Below, in pieces: positions 46,377-55,079 of a DNA stretch of 64,000 bases (its first letter is position 1; the number at the start of each line of letters is the position of its first letter). The DNA is taken from positions 1-64,000 of the forward strand of contig JAJXWB010000011.1 of the NCBI GenBank assembly GCA_021781815.1. The letters run 5' to 3'. Source of the stretch: Pseudomonadota bacterium. GTDB lineage: Bacteria > Pseudomonadota > Alphaproteobacteria > Rhizobiales > Beijerinckiaceae. A model generated the notes under the pieces. That model was not told where the DNA came from. It saw only the letters and a list, made by a program, of their open reading frames with translations, and did not search any database. The translations under genes were made by a program, and so were the position numbers.

Positions 46377-47585
46377 TCAGACCCGTTCGATGATCGTTGC
46401 AGTGCCCATGCCGGCGCCGATGCAGAGCGTGATCAGCGCCGTGCTCTTGCCGGTGCGCTCCAGTTCGTCGAGCGCCGTCGAGATCAGCATCGCGCCGGTC
46501 GCGCCGAGCGGATGGCCCATCGCGATTGCGCCGCCGCACGGATTGACCCTGGCCGGATCGAGGTCGAACGCCTGATTGAAGCGCAGGACGACCGAAGCAA
46601 AGGCCTCGTTCACCTCGAACAGGTCGATATCCCTGATCGACATTCCAGCGCGTGCGAGCAGCTTGCGCGTCACGTCGACCGGCCCGGTCAGCATGATCGC
46701 CGGCTCCGAACCAATATTGCAGAACGCCCGGATTTTCGCACGCGGCTTGAGGCCGGCCTTCCGGCCGCCCTCGGCCGAGCCGATCAGGACGGCCGCCGCG
46801 CCGTCGACGATGCCCGACGAATTGCCGGCGTGATGGACGTGGTTGATCGCCTCGATTTCCGGATAGCGCTGGATCGCCACGGCGTCGAAGCCGCCTTGCT
46901 CGCCCATCATGACGAAGGAGGGCTTGAGGGCTGCGAGCGACTGCATGTCGGCTGACGGGCGCATGTGCTCGTCGCGGTCGAGTATGGTCACGCCGTTGAT
47001 GTCGCGCACGGGAACGACTGATTTTCTGAACCGATCCTCCTGCCACGAAGCCGCCGCGCGCTTCTGCGATTCCACAGCGTAAGCATCCACGTCGTCGCGC
47101 GAGAATCCGTACTTGGTCGCGATCAGGTCGGCCGACACGCCCTGCGGCATGAAATAGGCCGATATGGCGATCGATGGATCGACCGGCCACGCGCCGCCTT
47201 CCGCGCCCATGCCGACGCGGCTCATGCTTTCCACGCCGCCGCCGATCGCCATCTCGTGCTGGCCGGACATGACCTGCGCGGATGCGAAGTTCACGGCGTC
47301 GAGGCCTGAAGCGCAAAAGCGGTTGATCTGCACGCCCGGCACATGCTCGCCGAGCCCTGCGGCGAGCGCAGACGCGCGCGCGATATCGGATCCGGATTCG
47401 CCGACCGTATCGACGCAGCCCAGAATGACGTCGTCGATCAGATGCGTGTCGAGATTGCTGCGGTCCTTGATCGCGCGCAGCGCGCCGGCGGCGAGCTGCA
47501 GGGTGGTCACCTCGTGCAGCGAACCGTCGTCCTTGCCGCGTCCGCGCGGGGTGCGAACGGCGTCATAGATGTAGGCTTCGGGCAT
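46377..47585 (-). CDS. fadA: Acetyl-CoA C-acyltransferase (thiolase)
   Basis: A 402-residue thiolase cleaving 3-ketoacyl-CoA to acetyl-CoA and a shortened acyl-CoA. The acyl-carrying cysteine lies in [16 protein letters not shown], the His in [15 protein letters not shown], and the second cysteine in [11 protein letters not shown]. It is between the acyl-CoA dehydrogenase and the hydratase/dehydrogenase on the same strand, the classic order of a beta-oxidation operon. Confidence 0.93.
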   Translation of the reverse strand: MPEAYIYDAVRTPRGRGKDDGSLHEVTTLQLAAGALRAIKDRSNLDTHLIDDVILGCVDTVGESGSDIARASALAAGLGEHVPGVQINRFCASGLDAVNFASAQVMSGQHEMAIGGGVESMSRVGMGAEGGAWPVDPSIAISAYFMPQGVSADLIATKYGFSRDDVDAYAVESQKRAAASWQEDRFRKSVVPVRDINGVTILDRDEHMRPSADMQSLAALKPSFVMMGEQGGFDAVAIQRYPEIEAINHVHHAGNSSGIVDGAAAVLIGSAEGGRKAGLKPRAKIRAFCNIGSEPAIMLTGPVDVTRKLLARAGMSIRDIDLFEVNEAFASVVLRFNQAFDLDPARVNPCGGAIAMGHPLGATGAMLISTALDELERTGKSTALITLCIGAGMGTATIIERV

Positions 47586-47645
47586 TTTGAACTCCCTGAT
47601 GCTGCGCTCGCTGTTGATGTCACGAGCGGCAGTTCGGTGCGGGTT

Positions 47646-47672
47646 CTCCCCTCCCCCTGCGGCGGCGGGGAG
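47646..47672. repeat. GC-rich intergenic hairpin/REP-like element
   Basis: CTCCCC arms and GGGGAG enclose a CTGCGGCGGC-type centre in the 104-base gap between two fad genes. It resembles short palindromic elements common between genes in this group, and the hairpin at 56612 is of the same general style. Confidence 0.4.
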
Positions 47673-47689
47673 CGGATGAGTGCGTTCGC

Positions 47690-49483
47690 TCAGAACATCT
47701 CCGCCGGCAGCGACATCATCGTGTCGGCGCCGGTCATGATGCGGGTGAGCCGAAGCCCGGTCTCCGGCAGCATCCGCTCGACGAAGAACTTTCCGGTCGT
47801 CAGCTTCGCGTCCATCCGTCCGGTCTGCGACGGATCGCGCGCCTTGCGGGCGAGCGCGCCCTCGGCGATCCGCGCCCACATGAAGCCGAGCGCGACCAGT
47901 CCGAACAGGTGCAGATAGTCGGTCGAGCCTGCGCCGGCATTGTCGGGCTTGGCCATGCCGTTCTGCATGAACCACATCGTGGCCTTCTGCAGGTCGGCGA
48001 GCGCCTTGCCAAGCGGCGCCAGATACGGCCTCATCGCCTCGTCGCCCTCGTTCGCCTTCACATAGTCGCCGACCTTCGTGAAGAAGGCCATGACCGCGCG
48101 TCCCCCGTCCTTCGGCAGCTTGCGGCCGACGAGGTCGAGCGCCTGGATGCCGTTTGCGCCTTCATAGATCATCGCGATGCGGGCGTCGCGCACGAACTGG
48201 TCCATGCCGTAGTCGCCGACATAACCGTGACCGCCGAAAATCTGCTGGGCCTTGACTGTATTGTCGAATCCCCAGTCGGTGAGCGCGCCCTTCAGAACCG
48301 GCGTCATGAGTCCCAGATGGTCCTCCGCCGCTTGCCGCGCGTCCGCGTCCGGCGAGCGATGCAGAATGTCGGCCTCAAGCGCGGTCCACAGCGCGAAGGC
48401 GCGGGCGCCCTCGTTGAACGCCTTGATCTCCAGCAGCATGCGCCGCACGTCCGGGTGCACGATGATCGGATCGGCCGGCCGGCTGGCGTCCTTGACGCCG
48501 GATATCGAGCGGCCCTGCAGGCGCTCGCGGGCGTAGTCCGCTGCGTTCTGGTAGGCGACCTCAGACTGGGCGAGGCCCTGCGCCGCGACGCCGAGCCGCG
48601 CCTCGTTCATCATTGTGAACATGGCGGCGAGGCCTCGGTTCGCCTCGCCGAGCAGCCAGCCCTTTGCGCCGTCGTAGTTCATCACGCAGGTGGCGTTGCC
48701 ATGAATGCCCATCTTGTGTTCGAGAGAGCCGCACGAAACCGCATTGCGCGCGCCGAGCGCGCCCTTGGTCGAGACTTCGAACTTCGGCACGATGAACAGC
48801 GAAATGCCCTTGACGCCGGCTGGCGCGCCCTCGATGCGGGCGAGCACAAGATGGATGATGTTCTCGGACAGGTCATGTTCGCCGGCCGAGATGAAGATTT
48901 TCTGGCCGGTGATCGAATAGGAGCCATCCCCGTTGGGAACGGCCTTGGTCTTGAGCATCCCGAGGTCCGTACCGCAGTGCGGCTCGGTCAGATTCATGGT
49001 GCCGGTCCAGCGCCCCTCGATCATGCGTGTGCCGTAGAGCTGCTTCTGATCTTCCGAGCCGTGCGCCAGAATGGCCGCTACCGCGCCCGAGGTGAGGCCC
49101 GGATACATGGTGAAGGCCTGATTGGCGGAGGCCATGTATTCGCCGACGGCATGCGCCAGCACGGCAGGCAGGCCCTGGCCGCCATATTCCACGGGCATCG
49201 GCAGGCTGATCCAGCCGCCTTCGGAATAGGCCTTGTAAGCCTCCTTGAATCCCTTCGGCGTCGTCACCGTCCCGTCCGCAGCGCGGGTGCATCCTTCGCG
49301 GTCGCCCGAAAGGTTGATCGGTTGCAGGATCTCTTCGGCGACCTTGGCAGCCTCGTTGAGGATTGCCTCCACCACGTCGCGCGGCGCGTCGGCGAAACCG
49401 GGAAGATTGTCGTAGCGCTCGTAATGCAGGACGTCGTCGAGCAGAAACAGCATGTCGTCAACGGGGGCCTTGTATGTCGGCAT
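47690..49483 (-). CDS. Acyl-CoA dehydrogenase, long (597-residue) type
   Basis: A 597-residue FAD enzyme of the larger class with extra N- and C-terminal segments, beginning PTYKAPVDDMLFLLDDVLHYERY, a hallmark of this family. NLTEPHCGTDLGMLKTKA and GQKIFISAGEHDLSEN bind FAD and substrate; IMTGADTMMSL ends the chain. It starts the fad cluster (dehydrogenase, thiolase, hydratase/dehydrogenase, thioesterase) and carries out the first step of each beta-oxidation round. A sigma70-like promoter with a dyad lies upstream. Confidence 0.93.
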   Translation of the reverse strand: MPTYKAPVDDMLFLLDDVLHYERYDNLPGFADAPRDVVEAILNEAAKVAEEILQPINLSGDREGCTRAADGTVTTPKGFKEAYKAYSEGGWISLPMPVEYGGQGLPAVLAHAVGEYMASANQAFTMYPGLTSGAVAAILAHGSEDQKQLYGTRMIEGRWTGTMNLTEPHCGTDLGMLKTKAVPNGDGSYSITGQKIFISAGEHDLSENIIHLVLARIEGAPAGVKGISLFIVPKFEVSTKGALGARNAVSCGSLEHKMGIHGNATCVMNYDGAKGWLLGEANRGLAAMFTMMNEARLGVAAQGLAQSEVAYQNAADYARERLQGRSISGVKDASRPADPIIVHPDVRRMLLEIKAFNEGARAFALWTALEADILHRSPDADARQAAEDHLGLMTPVLKGALTDWGFDNTVKAQQIFGGHGYVGDYGMDQFVRDARIAMIYEGANGIQALDLVGRKLPKDGGRAVMAFFTKVGDYVKANEGDEAMRPYLAPLGKALADLQKATMWFMQNGMAKPDNAGAGSTDYLHLFGLVALGFMWARIAEGALARKARDPSQTGRMDAKLTTGKFFVERMLPETGLRLTRIMTGADTMMSLPAEMF

Positions 49484-49549
49484 GGACCGCTCCGGATGGC
49501 TGATAAGAAATCGCTGCGCCCTGTGCAGCAGGACGATCGATATAGTTCA

Positions 49550-49578
49550 CATATAAACAGTATGCGCGCCGGCGTCAA
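49550..49578 (-). promoter_or_regulatory. Promoter of the fad cluster with overlapping dyad
   Basis: On the minus strand TTGACG (49573-49578), 17 bases, TATATG (49550-49555) fits a housekeeping promoter about 65 bases before the acyl-CoA dehydrogenase start. An imperfect dyad GTTTA-TATG-TGAAC overlaps the -10 and is a possible operator, perhaps of the MerR-type regulator encoded upstream. Confidence 0.55.
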
Positions 49579-49997
49579 GCGCAGGATGATGAAATCCCCG
49601 GAACGAGGCTATGTGACGAAAACCCCCGTTGCCCGGAACGTCCTGCGCACACACAGGGGTCGTAAGTCGACGCATCGGCGCGAATACGTGCGGCGGCGGA
49701 CAGCCGTTCGGCGAGGCGTGACCGGTTGGGCGCCGCAAGAGCCTTGCTCGCCAGACGCAAGTCTCTGGCCCTGCCCTGCTGGGCCGGCGAAAGCGGAGGC
49801 CGGCTGTCTGCGCCGCCGGAATTCGACTGGATGAAAACAGGCGAGTTCGCATCGCCTGGGGAAGAGGTCCGGTCAGCGCGGCCGCGCGCCGCCTCAATGC
49901 CGCGTTGAAAGGGTCGCCATGCTATGGCCCCTGGAAATCGTCGCGGTCGCGTGGCGGGCCGAGCCTGCGTCCACGTCAATCCGAGGTCGCGGGGACG
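49579..49997. other. Intergenic stretch between the fad promoter and the MerR gene
   Basis: About 420 bases with no supported gene. Both strands have open frames, but their translations are arginine-rich and of the kind expected by chance in GC-rich DNA. Confidence 0.5.
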
Positions 49998-50426
49998 CTA
50001 CGCAGCGCTGGCCGTCTGAGCCGGCGTCCCCGTCATCTTGCGGTGTGTGTCGCGCAATTCGACGATCGCCGCATCCAGTTCCTCGCGTTTGCGCTCGAGT
50101 TGCGTGATTTGCGCGAGAATTTGCGTCTCTTTCAGGTCGAGGCGCGGCGCTGCCGCCGCTTCCTCGTCATTTGAAATCATCGTCAAGATCTGTGTCAGCG
50201 TGAAGCCGAGTTTCTTGCCGCGCAGGATCGTTTCGAGCTGCGCGCGGGCGGGCGCGTCATAGAAGCGCGACACGCCATGCCGGATCGGCCTGATCAGGCC
50301 GCGGTCCTCGTAAAAGCGCAGCGCCCGCGGCGTGACCCTGTAGGCGCGCGCCATGTCGCCGATCGTGAAGTGCCGTTCGGGCATTTCGCGCGAGACGTTG
50401 TGACCGTCTGTCAGTGCTTGTTCCAT
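49998..50426 (-). CDS. MerR-family transcriptional regulator of the fad cluster (putative)
   Basis: A 142-residue regulator with an N-terminal MerR winged helix (FTIGDMARAYRVTPRALRFYEDRGLI) and a C-terminal coiled-coil segment (ITQLERKREELDAAIVELRDT). There are no cysteine metal-binding motifs, so a small-molecule or acyl-CoA ligand is more likely. It sits directly upstream of the co-directional fad cluster, where MerR-type regulators of fatty or branched-chain acid degradation are known. A start at 50384 is also possible. Confidence 0.85.
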   Translation of the reverse strand: MEQALTDGHNVSREMPERHFTIGDMARAYRVTPRALRFYEDRGLIRPIRHGVSRFYDAPARAQLETILRGKKLGFTLTQILTMISNDEEAAAAPRLDLKETQILAQITQLERKREELDAAIVELRDTHRKMTGTPAQTASAA

Positions 50427-50502
50427 CGCCGCTCACATCCTCTGGCGCGTCGGTCCGGCGCTGCCCGCCGGACAGCCCAAAGGAAACGTGATTCGCGTCG
50501 AA

Positions 50503-50521
50503 ATGCAACTAGAGATTGCAT
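50503..50521 (-). promoter_or_regulatory. Dyad upstream of the MerR gene (candidate autoregulatory operator)
   Basis: ATGCAA, 7 bases, TTGCAT forms a perfect inverted repeat spanning 19 bases, 76 bases upstream of the MerR start codon. The size suits a MerR-type dimer; no clear core promoter was fixed. Confidence 0.5.
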
Positions 50522-50710
50522 CATTAAGAAATAATACAACCTACGCGGGCATGTGTGCCGTTGCGGACCAGTCGTTAACCCGGCCTTTACCATACCCGCT
50601 CGAAAGTCCGCCACAAGGGCGGTACGTTGCTTTCGCTGTCTGATTCGCGCGTTGCGTACCCATCCTCCGATCCGACTTGATCGGAATTCCGGATCTCAAC
50701 GGATGATGAA

Positions 50711-53700
50711 ATGAATAAGGCGGCGCCGTGGAGCATTAAGGGTGTGGACTTCGATGCGCGCGAAGCCGCGCGCGAGGCCGCAGAGCGCGAGGGAATGACC
50801 CTCGGCGAATGGCTCAACGATATCATATCGGACCGCGCCGCGGAAATCGGCGCATCGACCGACGATTTCAACGACGATGACAGATTGAACGCGGTTTCGG
50901 CGCGCCTGGCGCGATTGCGCGACGGCGGCGATCGCGCCAAGCGGCGTGGCGACCGGCGCCCGGCGCACGACGTCGACGAGAACGAGAACGAGAACGAGGA
51001 CCAAGACGACGGGCGCCCGCGTCCGCGCCGCGCAAAATCGGTGTCGCGCCCGGCGCGCGACCGCGAGGTCTCGTGGCGCGAATCCGATGCCGCCGATGCG
51101 CTGCTTGAAGACGCGATCAGGGCTTTTGAGAGCCGCGCCAGCCGCAGCCAGGAAAAGACCGCGCGCGCGCTCGCCGAGGTCGCCGAGCTGATCCAGAGTT
51201 CGAACTCGCGCAGCGAGCGCGAAGGCCAGACGTTGAAGTCGATCTCGCGCCGGCTGGCCGAGATCGAAAACCGCGTGGCGCGTGGCGGCGACGACCAGGC
51301 CTATCGACCGATCCGTGGCGCGCTGTCACGCCTCGAGGACCGGCTCGAAACCTTGACGAAACGCTCCGAAGCCGCGCCGGATCCCTCCGGCCTGCGCGAC
51401 ATCGACGCCAAATTGTCGGAAATTGCCGAGCAGCTCGATCGCAAGCCGCCGGAAAGGGTTCCCGCCGTCGAGGACGACCGGCTCGCCCGAATCGAATCGA
51501 AGATCGCCAGCCTCGCCGTCCAGATGGAAAAAAGCGCGCAGGCGCAAGCTCAGCGCGCGCAGGCGCAGGACGTCACGGCGGCGCCAGTCGCGACCGCGCC
51601 TGTTGTCTCGACCGCGGCGCCCGCGCGGTCGGTCCAGCAATCCATGCGCCGGCCGCTGGTCGATCTTGCCGCCCAGATCGCGCAGCGTCAGCGCGAACTT
51701 GATAGCGACGCAGCCGGCCCGTTTCCGGCGCGCCGCAGCGAGGCGCGCCCGCCATTCGACATGAGGCGCGAGCCGGGCGAACTCGAGACGCGGCTCACGG
51801 CGATCGTCGAGCGGTTGGAAAAACGCATCCCGGACGTCGAGGCCGCGCGCGCGCCGCAGGTCATGATGCTGTCGGGCCTGCAGGGCGACATTGCCCGCAT
51901 GTCCGCTCATCTTGAAAAGATGCGCGAGGCCGTCGCAAGCCGTCCAGTACAGACAACCTCCGACGCCTCACTCGACCAGTTGCGCACGGAAATCGCAGCG
52001 GTAGCGCACGGCCTTGTCGATCTGGCCCCGCGCGCCTCGGTCGCTGCGATCGAAAGCGGCGTGCGCCAGCTTGGCGACCGGCTTGAGTCGTTGCGCCTCG
52101 ATGGAAGACGGGAGGCCTCGCTCGCCCCGATCGAGCAGATCGCCGACGAGTTGCGCGCCGGCATGCGCGAACTCGATCCGCGCCCCGCGATCGAGTCGCT
52201 TGAAGGCGACATGCGCGCGATCGCCGCCAAGATCGAGAGCCTCGAGGCGCGCGGCGGCGTTGACCCGCAGACCATCCGCGCGATCTACGATCAGACCCGC
52301 GAGGTGCGCGACCTGCTCTCGCGCGCTGCGATCGCATCCGCGCCCGGCGAACGCGCGCAGCGCGAACTCGCCGACCTTGCGCAACGCCTCGAAGGCGCCA
52401 GTCAGGCAGGCGTCTCGCAGGTCGACGTCGCACGGATCGTCGAGGGCATCCGCGCCGTCGTGGCGGAAGGCGCCGGCGGCGAGGGGATACGGGCGCTCGA
52501 AAGCCGCATCGAACGTCTGTCTGAACGCATCGACACCGCGCTCGCTGCTGGCTCCGGCGGCCAGCAGTTCGCTGCATTCGGCGACCGTCTCGACAAGCTG
52601 CATCGCGCTGTCGCCCAGTCGCTCGCCACGCCGCGTCCTCAGCCCGCCGCAGAAACAGGGCATCTCGAAGAACTCGTGCGCGACCTCGCCGCCAGAGTCG
52701 ACCGCGCCGCCGATCCGCGCGCCGGCGCCGACGAACTGATCGCCTTGCAGCGCCAGATCGAGAATATATCGCAGAAGATCGAGCGCTCGAACGGCCAGGA
52801 CGAAACGGTCGCCTCGCTTGAGCGCATGATCGCCGACCTGTTCGGCCAGCTTGAATCGACGCGCGGCGCCGCCTTTGCGGCGGCCGAGGGCGCCGCCCGC
52901 GCCGCGGTGCGCGAGGCTCTCGCCGATGTTTCATCCAGCGACAAGCAGGAGCTCAGCCGCGAGATTGCGGACCTGCGTTCCGTCCAGAATTCTTCCGACC
53001 AGCGGACGCACGCAACGCTGAAGGCTGTGCACGAGACGCTCGAGCGCGTCGTTGATCGACTGACTTCGTTGGAGGACGACATCATCGAGCGTCCGTCGAC
53101 GCTGCCTCACGAATCCGGGCGCGACGAGAGGGGGGCGCAGCTTGCTGGCGCCGGCGCCTCGATGACGGCGACTGCGGCTCTGGCGCGCGCGAAAGCGCCG
53201 GCGGTCAATCCGCCGCCGACGAAAGCCGGGCGTCCCGCGCCGGCGTCCGCCGTCGATGCGGACATTCTGATCGAGCCTGGCGCCGGCCGCAGCCAGCGTC
53301 AGTCGAGTCAGGCGTCGGACCTTGCGGAAAAGTCCGCTCAGGCGGGCTTCATCGCCGCTGCGCGGCGCGCTGCGCTCGCCGCGCAGGCCGCCAGCGCCGG
53401 CTCCGCGGAAGGCGCGCCGCTTGAGACATTGCACGCCAAGGGCGGCAGCGCGCTCACGCAGGCGAAAATGGCGTTCGAGCGTCGCCGCAAGCCGATCCTG
53501 CTGTCGCTGGCCGCGCTCGTGGTCCTGCTCGGCGGATTGCAGATCGCCCGGTTCTATTCCGACGCCATCCAGCTGCCGGCGGTCGTCCGCCCGGCGCCCC
53601 CTGTCGCCCCGGCCGCCGACGCCGCTAGGCCGCAGACCCAGCCGACCGACGCCGCAAATACGGCGCCCGCGGCCGGCGCGGCGACGGATGCGGCGTCGGC

Positions 53701-54547
53701 CGCCAAGCCGCCAGCCGGCCCCGCAGCGCAGCCGCTTCAGACCAAACGCCCATCCGCGGCGCTCGAACAACCCCTCTCTTCCGCGCCGCCAGCCGCAGCG
53801 CGCGCGGACGCGGGCAATGTCGATCCCTCGCCTGTCGGCGCAATCCAGCGTTCAGCCGACGCCGGGGCGACGCTCGCGGCGCTTGAGACCCTGTCGGGCC
53901 ATGGCGATCCTGCCGCGCAATACGAACTCGGCTCGCGTCAGGCTGACGGCAACCAGACGCCCCGCGATCTGAAATCGGCGGCGCAATGGTTTGAAAAAAG
54001 CGCGACGAAAGGCTTCGCGCCATCGCAATATCGTCTCGGCGTGCTCTATGAACGCGGCCTTGGCGTGCCGCGCGACACCGCGCTCGCAAAGCTCTGGTAT
54101 CAGCGCGCCGCCGATCGCGGCAACGTGCGCGCGATGCACAATCTCGCGGTGCTGGTCGCGGACGGCGGCGGCAAGCCGGACTACGCCGGCGCCGCCAAAT
54201 GGTTCCGCAAGGCCGCGGAATTCGGCATCCGCGACAGCCAGTACAATCTGGCGATCCTCTATGCCCGCGGCATGGGCGGACCGCAGGATCTCGCGCAGTC
54301 CTATGCGTGGTTTTCGGCCGCAGCCGCCCAGGGCGACGAGGACGCGGGCAAGAAGCGCGACGAGATCGGCGGGCGCCTTGACCCGGCGACGCTGGCCCGC
54401 GCCAAGGCGATGGCCGCCGCCTTCCAGCCCCGCGCGATCGATCCGGCCGTCAACGAGGTTTCGCCGCCTCCGGGCGGGTGGCAGGCTGCGCAGCCGCCAA
54501 ATAATACGGAAAAGACGCCAGCCCGCCCGAAGGTCTCCCGCCTCTGA
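50711..54547 (+). CDS. podJ: PodJ-like polarity protein: coiled coil, one transmembrane helix, SEL1 repeats
   Basis: A 1278-residue protein. The N-terminus (WSIKGVDFDAREAAREAA, then GMTLGEWLNDII) matches the conserved start of PodJ-like polar organizers. Residues about 60-800 are charged and coiled-coil rich, with repeated Leu/Glu/Arg heptads. An Ala/Pro-rich stretch follows, then one transmembrane helix near 928-946 (ILLSLAALVVLLGGLQIA), another low-complexity region, and at least three SEL1-type repeats from about 1067 to 1240 (YELGSRQADGN; YRLGVLYERGLGVPRD; YNLAILYARGMGGPQD). The SEL1 part should be periplasmic. No C-terminal peptidoglycan-binding domain is present. Confidence 0.8.
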   Translation: MNKAAPWSIKGVDFDAREAAREAAEREGMTLGEWLNDIISDRAAEIGASTDDFNDDDRLNAVSARLARLRDGGDRAKRRGDRRPAHDVDENENENEDQDDGRPRPRRAKSVSRPARDREVSWRESDAADALLEDAIRAFESRASRSQEKTARALAEVAELIQSSNSRSEREGQTLKSISRRLAEIENRVARGGDDQAYRPIRGALSRLEDRLETLTKRSEAAPDPSGLRDIDAKLSEIAEQLDRKPPERVPAVEDDRLARIESKIASLAVQMEKSAQAQAQRAQAQDVTAAPVATAPVVSTAAPARSVQQSMRRPLVDLAAQIAQRQRELDSDAAGPFPARRSEARPPFDMRREPGELETRLTAIVERLEKRIPDVEAARAPQVMMLSGLQGDIARMSAHLEKMREAVASRPVQTTSDASLDQLRTEIAAVAHGLVDLAPRASVAAIESGVRQLGDRLESLRLDGRREASLAPIEQIADELRAGMRELDPRPAIESLEGDMRAIAAKIESLEARGGVDPQTIRAIYDQTREVRDLLSRAAIASAPGERAQRELADLAQRLEGASQAGVSQVDVARIVEGIRAVVAEGAGGEGIRALESRIERLSERIDTALAAGSGGQQFAAFGDRLDKLHRAVAQSLATPRPQPAAETGHLEELVRDLAARVDRAADPRAGADELIALQRQIENISQKIERSNGQDETVASLERMIADLFGQLESTRGAAFAAAEGAARAAVREALADVSSSDKQELSREIADLRSVQNSSDQRTHATLKAVHETLERVVDRLTSLEDDIIERPSTLPHESGRDERGAQLAGAGASMTATAALARAKAPAVNPPPTKAGRPAPASAVDADILIEPGAGRSQRQSSQASDLAEKSAQAGFIAAARRAALAAQAASAGSAEGAPLETLHAKGGSALTQAKMAFERRRKPILLSLAALVVLLGGLQIARFYSDAIQLPAVVRPAPPVAPAADAARPQTQPTDAANTAPAAGAATDAASAAKPPAGPAAQPLQTKRPSAALEQPLSSAPPAAARADAGNVDPSPVGAIQRSADAGATLAALETLSGHGDPAAQYELGSRQADGNQTPRDLKSAAQWFEKSATKGFAPSQYRLGVLYERGLGVPRDTALAKLWYQRAADRGNVRAMHNLAVLVADGGGKPDYAGAAKWFRKAAEFGIRDSQYNLAILYARGMGGPQDLAQSYAWFSAAAAQGDEDAGKKRDEIGGRLDPATLARAKAMAAAFQPRAIDPAVNEVSPPPGGWQAAQPPNNTEKTPARPKVSRL

Positions 54548-54683
54548 CGATGGCGCGGCGCTCGGGACGACCGGCCCCGATCAGGCGAGGCCGGGCGCCG
54601 CCTTCGGTTTGCCGCAATCGTTTGGCGTCTTGCGTTTCCGGCGCCAAGGGTTGAATGTCCTGGCGTCTGCAACGGGGAATTCG

Positions 54684-55079
54684 ATGGGCGTTCGTTCGGT
54701 TGTCGGCGTTGTGTTCCTGTCCGCGGCGGGGCTTGCCGCCGGGCTCGGAGCCCCTGCTTGCGCGGCCGGCGACGTAGCGCTCCAGCGCATCCAGGTCGCG
54801 CAGCAGACCGGCGGCTACGACAGGATGGCTATCCCGAAGCCGAGCGATCGTCGCACCGGCGAACTCGAAGGCTGGACGGACGGCGACAAGAACGCCAAGA
54901 CGCCGGCCGCCGCCGGGAAGGCGCAAAAGACCGCAACTTCGGCCAAGCCAAAGAGCAAGGCGCCCGAGCGCGACCCCGATGACGGTGGTCTGCCCTTGCC
55001 GCACTCCCGCGATCAGGACCAGGGTTCGCCGCTCAGTTTCGACAAGAACGGCAATATCGGAACCGGCTTCAAGTTCTGA
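54684..55079 (+). CDS. Small exported protein of unknown function
   Basis: A 131-residue protein with a signal peptide (VGVVFLSAAGLAAGLGAPACA) followed by a hydrophilic, Lys/Pro/Asp-rich chain with no recognised family. It ends SFDKNGNIGTGFKF. The signal peptide and open frame speak for a real gene. It overlaps the opposite-strand gene by 11 bases at the 3' end. Confidence 0.6.
   Translation: MGVRSVVGVVFLSAAGLAAGLGAPACAAGDVALQRIQVAQQTGGYDRMAIPKPSDRRTGELEGWTDGDKNAKTPAAAGKAQKTATSAKPKSKAPERDPDDGGLPLPHSRDQDQGSPLSFDKNGNIGTGFKF

Noticed and set aside
49575-49979. A 134-codon minus-strand frame between the fad cluster and the MerR gene
   Set aside because: It overlaps the best promoter candidate of the fad cluster, is Arg/Ser-rich and matches no known protein pattern.
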